A DNA stretch of 64,000 nt from Dioscorea cayenensis subsp. rotundata (taxonomy: Eukaryota; Streptophyta; Magnoliopsida; Dioscoreales; Dioscoreaceae), in the NCBI RefSeq assembly GCF_009730915.1, contig NC_052490.1, positions 32,054,625 to 32,118,624 of the forward strand, read 5' to 3'. Within the stretch, counting starts at the first letter, position 1, and every line of letters begins with the position of its first letter. Shown in pieces: positions 9,922-20,700 of the stretch. The notes beneath the pieces were generated by a model. It ran no database searches and was not told where the DNA came from. It saw only the letters and a list, made by a program, of their open reading frames with translations. The translations under genes were made by a program, and so were the position numbers.

Positions 9922-11232
9922 AGGAAGATGAGGAGCAGGGTCTCATCATACCACTTCACATGGCGGACTGTTCTACAACTGAATTGCAATTCTGTCTGAT
10001 TGGCCGACTGCTAACAGACAGAAGCATAAATTTCGAAGCTATGAAGCACACCATGGCGAGCGTTTGGCGTCCTCTCCGGGTGTCAAGATAAAAGCGCTGG
10101 GCACAAATCTATTCTTCTTTCAGTTCTTTCACACCATCGATGTGCAGCGAGTGATGGATGGAGGTCCTTGGACATTTAATACAAATCTTCTTCTCTTCAA
10201 GCCAATAGCAAGTCTTGATCAAGCCTCCCATATACAGTTACATGACTTTGAGATTTGGATTCAGGTGCACGGACTCCCTTTCAGCCTGAAATCGGAATGG
10301 GTACTCCAACACATAGGTAACCATGTCGGAAGCTTCCTAACTAGTGATCCAAAAAATTTCTCAGAAGTTTGGCGCAGTTACTTTCGAGTTCGCGTTCGAC
10401 TGGATGTTCGAAGGCCCCTGCGTGCTGGAATGAAAATTAAAAAAGATGGTGGAAGTTGGCTTTGGTTGGATTTCAAATATGAAAGACTGCCCACTTTTTG
10501 TTTCCTATGTGGTAAAATCGGCCATGGGGAGAACTTCTGTGATAAAGCCTTAGAGCAAGGCCCTGGTCCAAGTTGTAAACCTTTCGGCTCATGGTTGAGG
10601 GCAACCTCCAGGTCTTCCCAGATTAATCATGGAGCTCAATGGCTGGTGGAGGAGGTTGATGGTACCACAGACAGTCCGGCGGTGAACAGAGCATCGGCAA
10701 TCGGAATAGTTGCTAATCTGGGAGGCAAAGATGTGAATAGTGCTCAGCATGGTGTACATGACAGGCAGCATCATGTGATTAGTGCTCAGCAAGGTGGACA
10801 AGAGAGATCGCACCATGTGATTTGTGCTCAGCATGGTGGACAAGTCAGTAATGGGGTGAATGACGGGTATGGGGCTCTATCTGACCAGAGGTGCAATCAA
10901 TTCCCCTGCCGAGGCAACCCTCAATTGGACACAAAGGAGGCAGAGGGTGATGGCGTTCATTCAGCAATTCCCCAGGATGATGGCATCATCTTATTGGACC
11001 CCAAGCGTAGAAGAGTGGGCCAAAATCGCACAGTTCTATCCTTGACCACATGAATGGATGAATGCTATCAGGAGATGGGCCAAGCCCAAACTAATTTAAC
11101 GAGGCAAGGTCCGCTACTGTCATCATCCAATCCTATGGAACCTATGGAAGCTGGGCTAGATCACGTGACTATTGAGCCCACAAATCACATTGTTTAAATG
11201 GCGGGTCCTGCTAGCCAGGCCCGCCAGATCCA

Positions 11233-14200
11233 ATGAAAATCTTGAGTTGGAACTGCCGTGGGTTGGGCAACCCACGCGCAGTTCAGGTCTTAAAGGACCT
11301 AGTTGTTTCTTATAAGCCCCTTTTGATTTTCCTTATTGAGACCAAATGTATGCAGTCTAGATTAGATTTTGTGAGAGCTCTTATCTCTTTTGATGGAGCC
11401 TTTTGCGTAAATGTTGTGGGCTTAAGCGGTGGGCTTGCCTTACTTTAGAAAAAACCTTGTAAAGTTTCTCTGTAATCTTTCTCTAAATTTCATGTTGATG
11501 TTTCGGTGTTGGATGGTTCTGGTCCGCTTTGGCGTTGGACAGGGTTCTACGGCTGCCCCGATCGCAATCGCAGGCATGAGAGTTGGGATCTGCTGCGTAC
11601 TTTATCTACTAGATCAGATTTGCCATGGGTTGTGACTGGAGATTTCATTGATATCACCAGTTTCTTTGAGAAAGTTGGCGGCAATACCCCTCCACAAGGG
11701 CTTATCAACGGTTTCTGTGAGGCGATATCAGATGCAAATCTGGATGATCTCGGGATGGATGGCTATCCATTTACTTGGGAGCGCGGTTGTGGAGCGGGAA
11801 ACAGAATTTCTGAACGTCTTGATCGAGCTCTGGCCACATGGAATTGGAAGACCCAATTCCCAAACCACAAGGTTAAAAACCTGGGTTTCTTCTCTTCTGA
11901 TCACTGCCCAATCCTTCTCTACTCTTGTCAGAACAAAGTTTTTCATGGAAGCAAGCGCTTCAGATTTGAGAATGCCTGGTTAACTATTGAAGATTGCCAC
12001 ATGGTGGTTCGCGATAGTTGGTCAGAAAACCAGAACCACACATTCATTGAGAGAATGAAGAGTTGCCGAGAAGCTGTAGCTACATGGGGGGAATCTCACA
12101 AGGGCTATTTCATGAAGAGACTACAACTCTACAAGTCTAGGATGTCAAATTCCAATAGGGGAAGAAGTGGAAGGGATGATTCTGCAATATGTGAAGCTAG
12201 AAGAAACTATTTTGAAACACTTCATCAGCAAGAGATTTTTTGGAAACAACGAGCCAAAAGTTTTTGGCTCAAAGCGGGTGATCAAAATACCAAGATTTTT
12301 CATGCCCAAGCGTCTCATAGAAGGAAACAAAATTCAATCGCAAGACTTAAGGACGAGTTGGGGAATTGGTTGACTTGGGATAATGGTCTGCCAAGTGCTA
12401 TCAACTCCTATTTCAATTCTCTTTACCTGTCTAGCGGTTGCCAACCAGATTTGGTTACTGATGGAATGGACCATCGGCTAACTGATGCAGACCGTCAGTA
12501 TCTAACAGCGGATTTCTCTCTAATGGAGGTTAAGGATGCAATCTTCAGCATACACACAGACAAGGCCCCCGACATGGATGGCCTCAACGCTGGATTCTTC
12601 CACCATTACTGGGACATCATCGGGCATGATGTTACTGGGCTTGTCTAGATTGGATAAAGGAATGCTCCATCCCACAGGAAATTAATGACACAAGTCTCAT
12701 CCTAATTCCCAAGGTGAAAAATCCATCCTCTCTCTCAGAGTATCGTTCGATCGCACTCTGTAATGTTCTTTATAAAATTGTTAGCAAAATGATTGCAACC
12801 AGACTGCGGAGCATCATTCACAAAATCATTTCACAGAATCAGAGCGCCTTCATTCCTGGGCGATCCATCTCTGATAACATTATCTTGGCAGCAAAAATTA
12901 TGCATTTTCTCCACAGGAAAACTCAAGGAAATACAGGGTATGCAGCAGTGAAACTAGACATTGCCAAGGCTTTTGATCGTATACAATGGCCTTTTCTTTA
13001 GGGTATGCTTCTAGCTTTTGGCTTTCCTCCATGCTGGGTCCAGTTGGTAATGCACTGTGTTTCATCTGCCAGCTTCCGAGTTTCAGTTGGGTCCTATCTA
13101 TCTAAACCTATCATCCCAACTAGGGGTCTTCGCCATGGTGATCCCTTATCACCATACTTGTTCATTCTTTGTGAAGAAGGTTTCACATCTCTTCTAAAGC
13201 GGCAGGAAAGCTTAGGATGTCTCCATGGATGCAAAGTTGCCCGCCTTGCTACAGCTGTAACAAGGTTGCTCTTTGCTGATGATAGCCTGGTGTTCTTCAA
13301 GCAAAAACTAGTGAAGCTGACACTATGAAAAATATCCTGCAAACATTTGGAAAAGTGTCCGGTCTTGCTATCAATCTCCAGAAATCCGCGATTATTTTCA
13401 GCAAAAACACACCATTAGCAGTTCGTGGCAACCTGTGCACCATGCTACAAATCCAAGAAGCTGATCATCAACTCACTTACCTTGGTCTTCCCCTATGGAC
13501 TGGTCGACGGAAAATGGTTGCCTTCAACTTCATCCGAGATAGGATCTGAGGTCGTTTGCAAAGCTGGAAATCCAAACAACTATCTAGAGCGAGCAAAACT
13601 GTACTACTTAAATCTGTAATTCAATCCATCCCAAATCACTGCATGAGTGTTTATCTTCTCCCCAAGGAGCTATGCTATGGTCTAGAACGAATGATGAACT
13701 CTTTTTGGTGGGGCAACAAACGGGGACAGGATAGAGGCATTATTTGGCAGAAATGGAAATGTCTCTGCAAATCAAAATCGGGGGGTGGTTTGGGCTTCAG
13801 ATGTCTTCATGAGTTCAACATTGCGCCGCTAGGTAAACAAGCCTGGAAGTTATTACTGAACCCAAACTCTATGGTTAGTATGGTTCTTAAAGCTAGATAC
13901 TACCCAAACTCTTCATATTTGGAAGCTACCTTGGGAAACAATCCTAGCTATATCTGGCGCTGTTTATTGGCAGCACAAGATCTGATTCGGAAAGGAACAA
14001 TGGCCAATCAGTTAATATTTGGAACTCTACTTGGCTTCCTGATGTCCAATGCCCAACCATCACTACCTCTCCAACTACAAACAATGCATCCATAAAGGTA
14101 GCTGATCTCATTCAGATGGATGGACGGGCCTGGGATCTATCAAAACTAACACAGTTCAATAATCGCGATAGGTCCTTAATACTTCAAATTCCTCTGAGTA

Positions 14201-15268
14201 TCAGACAAGTGGAGGATGTGCGATACTGGTGGCCAGAAAAAACAGGAAATTATGAGGTCAAAGGTGCATATCATAGACTACATGTCCAGGATTTCATGAA
14301 TGATGACTTAGAACTACATCAGCTTTGCAACAAGATCTGGAAACTTAGGGTTCCTCCGAGAGTGGCTGAATTCCTATGGCGGGTGTTAACACAATGTCTT
14401 CCAACAAAAGTCAGACTTACTGAAAGACACATTGCAGTTGATCAATCATGTGGTGTATGTCAGTATGCAAGTGAAACGGATGTCCATATTCTTTGGGAAT
14501 GCACTTTTGCTCAGGAGTGTTGGTCCACTTTGGGCATCCCAATCCAGACTCCAGTCTCGCCATCGATTAGGAATTTACTAAATGCAGGTCTTCAATGCTC
14601 TGATTTAAATCATGGGGAGTTATTTGCAATGATTTGCTGGGCTTTTTGGAAGCACAGAAATGAGGTCCTTTGGCAAGGAAAATCAACTTCAGTGGCAACA
14701 GTTTTGACATCTAGCCATGTACTTCTTCAATGGCAGGAAGCGCAGCTTATTGCTGATCGTTTCAACCCTCGTACATAGCACATTGCGAGCAGGATCTGGA
14801 TACCTCCTTCACCTGGTTGGCTCAAACTAAATACAGACGCATCAGTTAAACCAAATGATAATCACACTGGACTTGCATGGATCCTAAGGGGCCCTTCTCA
14901 ATCAATTATTGCTGTTGAATGCATTCCAATTCATGGAGCTTTACCTGTTGCACTAGCAGAAGCACTTGCCATTCGGGAAGCTCTATCTTGGATTCATTCT
15001 GCAGACCTCAGCAATATCATCATAGAATCTGATGCGGAAGATGTCGTACAAGCAATCATCAGAGGTCGTGACATGAATTCTGATCTTGGACTCTATTCAA
15101 GACTGTTGCTTCTTAGTCTCTCGGGTTCTCAATGTACATTGCTCTCATATTCGGCGCTCAGCAAACATGACTGTTGATGCTTTGGCAACGGTAGCCTGTT
15201 TGACGTCTGAGCGTAGGCTTTGGCTGGGCGGCCTCCCATGCCATATGCGTTCTATGTTGCTTGACTAA
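11233..15268 (+). pseudogene. LINE ORF2 (endonuclease, reverse transcriptase, RNase H), broken
   Basis: Starts MKILSWNCRGLGNPRAV, the usual opening of a plant L1 apurinic-type endonuclease. Other endonuclease motifs are LIETK, GDFIDI (where GDFND is usual) and SDHCPIL near 11900. RT follows: LILIPKVKNP, YRSIALCNVLYKI, KLDIAKAFDRI, GLRHGDPLSPYLF and the catalytic LFADDS near 13275. Then come the zinc-binding RT-associated region (near 14320-14530) and an RNase H (LKLNTDASVKPNDN near 14826; SNMTVDALA near 15165). In-frame stops occur at 11446 (probably TGG to TAG), 11473, 12999 and 13547, and frameshifts near 12650, 13320, 14090 and 15085. The enzyme would nick DNA and copy LINE RNA; this copy cannot. 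Confidence 0.88.
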
Positions 15269-15308
15269 TGATATGGGTTCTTCAAAAAAGAAAACTACAG
15301 GTATGGTA

Positions 15309-16079
15309 ATTTTTTTTTTAATATTTGCTCCTTTCCTAACAGTGATGAATAAAAATCATGCCTAAATTAAGGTATATATAATATAGTTGAATAAGTTGGG
15401 AAATGCATTGACAATAGTGAAAAAGGTCAACCATTAGTTGTATTTCAATTGAATGAATAACTTACCTAAAGTTCATTTTGGAAGGACTTATAATATAAAT
15501 AAGATTATCCATAATGTTTTTTTTTTTTAAATATAAATAACATTAAAACCAAAAGGGTGGCAACCACATTGATGGAGTGAAAGCACTAATAAAGAAAGAA
15601 AAAGAGAGGCATGGGATAGGGAATTAGACCATTAAGGGCATCACACTAAGCATGCACGCACAGGGAGTTAATTAGTAGAGAATATAAATGATTATTTTTT
15701 TTTCATTGGTCTATAGTTTTTAAATATTCTTTTAATTATTATCATGCCTCAGTGGAGTTTTGTAGTTTGCTTTTTTAGGCGTGTAAGTTTTGTGTGGTGG
15801 TTTACTAGTGTTTCAAGCTCATGATAATAACTATAGATATATATATACTTTGTGAGGCTGAGAACCTTGTTTCCCTTTTTGTAAGAGTTATTTATTATAA
15901 ATTTTAAATACATTCTTATTTAGTTATATTCTAGACTTCTATTTGTAACAATGTCGTATATTTTCCTAATGAATTGATAACAATCTTATTTATTTCATTG
16001 CAATTACACTCTTTGAAGGCTAATGTTGACACTAAGAATGAGCGAGTAGTGGGAAAATGCAAAAAATCAGTGTTTTGTC
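15309..16079. other. AT-rich spacer
   Basis: No gene recognised. T-rich runs near 15308-15320 and 15519-15530. Confidence 0.5.
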
Positions 16080-16098
16080 TTATGATCTTTCATTGCAG

Positions 16099-16330
16099 CT
16101 TTCGTTCCAGATGTGGACCAACCAAATGCAGGAGACCTTGATCTCTCCGACCGTATTTGCTCGGCGTTGCTTATCATACCTTATGAATGACATGCCGCAA
16201 GAAGCTCTCAGCGATGCAATGCAAGCACAAGCAATATTACTGCAATGGCAGTCTTGTAATGGATACTGCTGGCCAGGAATCAATCAAGGCTGGACTTGCA
16301 TTAGTAGCTAGAAAGAACAGCATGAATTAA
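16099..16330 (+). pseudogene. BSK-like (brassinosteroid-signalling kinase) last-exon relic
   Basis: A splice-acceptor-like CATTGCAG (16091-16098) precedes [14 protein letters not shown] and then [20 protein letters not shown], which match the C-terminal tetratricopeptide region of plant BSK receptor-like cytoplasmic kinases. After MQAQ the frame drifts; another frame near 16260 gives [20 protein letters not shown] and a TAA, matching the family's C-terminus. About 30 residues normally found between QETL and SPTVFARR are missing. BSKs bind the plasma membrane and relay brassinosteroid-receptor signals. With the kinase domain absent, an internal deletion and a frameshift, this is a fragment rather than a gene. 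Confidence 0.8.
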
Positions 16331-16674
16331 TGTTTATAGATATGTTTTTCCAAGTTATTTTTTTCAACTTTTCTTCTGTCTTTTTTTATTGGTCTTCCAT
16401 TATTTGGTTCTTATATTTCACAAGCTGCTGTTGCTATATGAGTTTGTGTTTCTTGAGTTCTATGCTTTGATATTTTTAAGCACATACATTTTCAACAATC
16501 AAAATCCATCTAGTTGCTGCAATTCAAACACTCAAGAATGAAAAAGTCGACAACATCTTCAACTAGAACAGAATTATAATTCACAATGGCAGATGTAAAA
16601 TCCTAAGGATCTTGATGACCATAGAATTCCTAAAAGGATCTCGAAGCAGAGCTTTACATCCTAAAAACAATCGA
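16331..16674. other. Spacer between BSK relic and SINE
   Basis: No coding signal. Part may be the 3' untranslated region of the minus-strand RING-CH gene that ends at 16980, but no transcript evidence is available here. Confidence 0.35.
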
Positions 16675-16689
16675 ACATTGCATGCTTTT

Positions 16690-16918
16690 GCCAATGACCT
16701 TTGGGTCTATTGGTACACGGGTCGCCGATAGAGCTCTCACCGAGTGGTGAGAGTTCGATTCTCGGCTGAGAGCACATTTCTGGGAGTTGTGAATAGTGAT
16801 TATGTACGGGTGGTTCCAGCGCCCACGTGAGCGCGGCCTCGTTCCCACTTGTTCCACCGAGGCTTGTGCACGTCCCTGGGGTCTCTAGTGGGTTCACCCC
16901 GCTCCTCTTCCCAAAAAA
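16690..16918 (+). mobile_element. tRNA-derived SINE, copy 2
   Basis: Starts GCCAATGACC like the copy at 3064. A box TGGTACACGG (16711-16720), B box GAGTTCGATTCTC (16751-16763), short A tail. A 13-bp target duplication, ACATTGCATGCTT, lies at 16675-16687 and 16919-16931. It sits about 60 bases downstream of the RING-CH stop codon, so probably in that gene's 3' untranslated region, in antisense. Confidence 0.88.
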
Positions 16919-16979
16919 ACATTGCATGCTTCTCTACTAATCGAGCCCTTCAAAACAAAGTCTGATCCGATTCAGCCTG

Positions 16980-17682
16980 CTACAAGTAAAAGAGCCAGAT
17001 GATGAAGGCGAACACCATGCACGCAAGCATGCACGCGAGGAAACGGTGACCACGCCAAAAGGTTCTGGTTTCGCTTTCTGGCGATGCTGCTGGAGCTGCA
17101 CTGTTAGTCTCATTCCACTGCTAGATGAACTCAGCTGCACCAGTACCAATAACATTTTTTGCCATGGAGCCACATATTTCGCAAGTCCTGAAATGAGATA
17201 CCCAAACAATGCATGTGAGATGCGGCAACTAGTTTCTCAACAGTTCAAGTCTAACTGATATACCAATTCAAGAAACGGCATCGCAACCATGCTAAAGTAG
17301 GCTATAAAAATGATTTTATGACACTGTTTATTATATGCAACTATCCCAAGAGAACAAAATAATTGCTCATTGGATAGAAGAGAATGAATAACTGAACAAG
17401 CTCACATGTTACTATTTCATTCCTAGCTTTTACTTTGATTTTTAAGATCTAGTTTAACATTTGAAGCATCATGGGGGCTTTTAGGAAAGATAAATAACAG
17501 AATGTTTTTTTTTTTTTTTAAAGTTTTAAGAGTTTTAAATTACACACAAGACAGAGGCAAGAAAAAAAGGAAAACAAATAAAACAAAGCACAAAGAAACA
17601 AAATACAACTAACAACAATTAAAAAGAAAAGCAACAACAAAGAGGCATGTAAAAGAAAACAAGCCAAGAAGGAATCCTTGGA

Positions 17683-17727
<45 letters not shown>

Positions 17728-20700
17728 TTTTGGGGAAGGAGCTCGATGAGCTATTTTATTGATAACAAGAAGAAATTACACAAGAGTTTTAAAAGATATA
17801 GACCAAAGCCAAAAGAAAAACAGAAAAAAACAACACAAACAAAAACAATAAAAACAAACACACAGCAAAAACAAAATAAAGAAAAATTACAAACTAATGC
17901 CAGACTTGAGGACTTGCTTCATGAGCCAGCGCGGAAGATCCTTACCCTGATGGAAAAGAGTGAGAGCATGGGAGTTAACTCCATGAATCGCCAGATCATT
18001 GGCAACATTCATCCAGGCCTTCGGAATAATGCAAACTTGTGGGAGATCAAAGCTGGAAAGATAATCATTAATGCTGATAATTAATGGGTTCAATCGCCAA
18101 GCTTGAGGATCGCAGGCATGTTTAATGATGTTGAAGAGTTCAGAGCAAGCAATGAAGATTGTTTTAACTTGGAGATCAGACGCATGGAGGCTGCCAAGTG
18201 CAATCAAAAGAGCTAAGGATTCAGCTTCAAGAGTTGTTTCTGCAAAATTATTACAGTACCCTGCACACACAAACTGAGAGTAACCATTAGTAAGATGAAA
18301 ACCAGCACCATGAATATTGGCCTCCAAATTACTCATAGAAGCCACAAAAAGATAAGGCCCATCATTGAAGAAGAAATTGCTAAGTATGAGTTGCTTGTTG
18401 GAATTAAAAGTTGAAGATTGAGAGAACTCCCTGACATGATTAATTGCCCTGATAGGAATGGATTGAAAGTCAGGAGTTTCTTGACGAAAAATAAGATTAC
18501 ACCGAGTCTTCCAAATAAGCCAAGAAGTAACCCCAATTATGGACTGAACACGCAAGTCATAATCGGGATTGTCCGGAGACAGCCAATTACCAGTTGAGAA
18601 CCCTTCATGAAAGACAATTTGCTTACCAATAGCATTACTAACCTGTTGCCAAACAAGCTGTGTCTTGGGACAAAAGTTGAATAGGTGCTCAGCGTTTTCA
18701 AAGTCAAGATTACAGAATTTGCAAAAGGTTTGAGCACCCAGATTCAACCTGTAAAGATACTCATAGGTTTTAATACCATTATGCAATAGTAACCAAATGA
18801 AGTGTTTGGGCCTGGGGGCAACAAACAAGCGCCAAAGGTTGCCCCAACCATTCCAAGTATCATGATTACCAATCGAATTGTTAAAATGGGCATAAACCAT
18901 AGAGGTCAGCTTATTATTTTTGGCCTTAGGGAACTAGACCCATTAATTATTAGCACAGTTGCTCACCTGGTTGAAATGCAGATAATCAAAGTTCAAGTAA
19001 TCCCCAAAGATGGAGTTCATCAAAGGGATATTCCAACCATCATCCAGAATCAAATCAGACATACTCAAATGGTCAAAATCCACATGCATATTGAGATAGG
19101 TAGGCTTAAAAGCTAAAGGAATTTCAAAGTACCAAGAATCAAACATTATATTAGTAGCAGCGGATAAAAATGATGAAGCCAAAGTTGAGGTTTAATGATA
19201 TTAGCATTATGCCAAAGACCTCTAAAAAACCAAGAGCAGTTCGCAGGAATAGTGTCAGTCCAGAAGTTCACCTGCCCATACTTATTGATTAGAATGTCCA
19301 CCCATATGGCATCATGATGATTAAGATAACTGATAACATTTTTAGCCATTAATGAGATTTTAGATGCACGCAAATTCCGGATCGAGAGACCCCTCTCAGT
19401 GCGTTTAAGTGTAATATCTGTCCAACTAACAGAGTTCATGCCTTTTCGATTGCCACTCTTTGACCAGAAGAAAGATCTAGCAGCCTTAGTGATTCCATCA
19501 AGAATTGTATCAGGAACTGGGTACACAGACAAATAGTACACAGGAATGGACAACAAGACAGAGTTGATAAGAATTGCTTTACCAGCCATTGAGATTTTGG
19601 AGTGTTTCCAAGAAGAAAGTATATTCTCAGTTTTAGCAGTCATCTTGGAAAAATTTGAAAGCAATAATCTCTTGGGAGAGATCGGCATCCCAAGATACGT
19701 AAAAGGAAAACTGCCAATTTTATACCCAAGAATAGAACAGATGCTCTTTTTGAGTCTAGAGTTAAATCTAGAAGAAAAGTAAATATCCGATTTAGATTTA
19801 TTGGCACGTTGACCTGTGAGCTTACCATATATAGACAGACATAAATTGATATTACGGGCAACCTTCCTAGAAGCTAAAGTAATAAGAATTAAATCGTCCG
19901 CATACATAAGATGATTGAAATTTCTACTAAGGGAGGAGTTATATCCAGGAATCATGTTCTGTTGCATGGCAAAGTTAAGAAGAGCAGTTAAATTTTGCGC
20001 AACAAGAATAAACAAATATGAGGAAAGTGGGTCTCCCTGTCGAAGGTCTCTGGAAGAATTAAACCAGTCAGTAGGTTGCTTGTTAATTAACAGAGAAAAG
20101 GAGGCAGACCTAAAGCATGTTTTAACCCAAGTAATCCATTTGCTAGGAAAATTCATACGATAAAGAGTGGCAAGAATTGCATTCCAACTCAATGTATTAT
20201 ATGCCTTTTCTATATCCAGTTTCACTAACATCCTAGGGGGTATGCAATCTCTCGATCCATCGAATGCACAATTTCTTGAAGAGCAACAATATTATCGAAA
20301 GGATTTCTATTAGCAATAAAGCCACATTGCTCTCTACCAATTAACCGAGGCAGAGAAGATTTGATCCGATTCACTAAAATTTTAGAGATAATTTTGTAAC
20401 AAACATTGCAGAGCGAAATGGGATGATAATCAGAAACAGTTTTGGGATTAGTTTTTTTAGGAATGAGAGTGATGTAAGTACGGCCCCAAGAATTAGGGAT
20501 GACTGAATTGTTAAAGAAGAAAGAGATAGCATTAAAAAGAGAATCTCCTATATCATTCCAGAAAAAACAATAAAATTCAGAATTGAAGCCGTCAGGTCCA
20601 GGACTCTTACCTGAAGGAAGGGATTTAAGAGCCTGATATACCTCAAGTTTGGTAACCTCCTTTGTAAGTACCACTCCATCAGCAACCGAGATCAAGGGAA

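Larger units (their letters stand above)
3925..11053 (+). pseudogene. LINE ORF1 (DUF4283-type, CCHC zinc knuckle), interrupted
   Basis: Translation begins at ATG 3925 (MAGTSSME). It is broken after eight codons by the chromovirus and resumes at 9923 in the same reading frame. A one-base loss near 10077-10081 shifts the frame, after which an open frame runs to the TGA at 11051-11053. Recognisable parts are the DUF4283-like block (VMDGGPWTFN near 10150; WIQVHGLPF near 10258) and a zinc knuckle, CFLCGKIGHGENFC, near 10498-10540. Downstream is a Gln/His-rich tail with a repeated segment (about 10740-10850; SAQHGG/SAQQGG). The protein would bind the LINE RNA. The TGA is followed by about 180 bp before ORF2. 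Confidence 0.8.
3822..15291 (+). mobile_element. L1-like LINE, full length, split by a chromovirus
   Basis: The element is bounded by a perfect 17-bp target duplication, AAACTACAGGTATGGTA, at 3805-3821 and 15292-15308. It starts with a pyrimidine-rich leader carrying two copies of CTTGCTTGTTCG. It encodes an ORF1 (nucleic-acid binding, CCHC knuckle) and an ORF2 (endonuclease, reverse transcriptase, zinc-binding region, RNase H), and ends in a short A-rich tail (TTCTTCAAAAAAGAA). Without the inserted chromovirus (about 3951-9922) it is roughly 5.5 kb, a usual length for plant L1 elements. Both ORFs carry stops and frameshifts, so this copy is dead. Plant L1 elements move by target-primed reverse transcription, which gives long variable target duplications like this one. 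Confidence 0.9.

Noticed and set aside
10589..10843. Minus-strand open frame of 84 codons with repeated LSTNHM-like units
   Set aside because: Antisense shadow of the repetitive Gln/His-rich tail of LINE ORF1.
16654..16927. Minus-strand open frames of 67 and 88 codons
   Set aside because: They lie across the SINE and its target duplication; no protein family resemblance.
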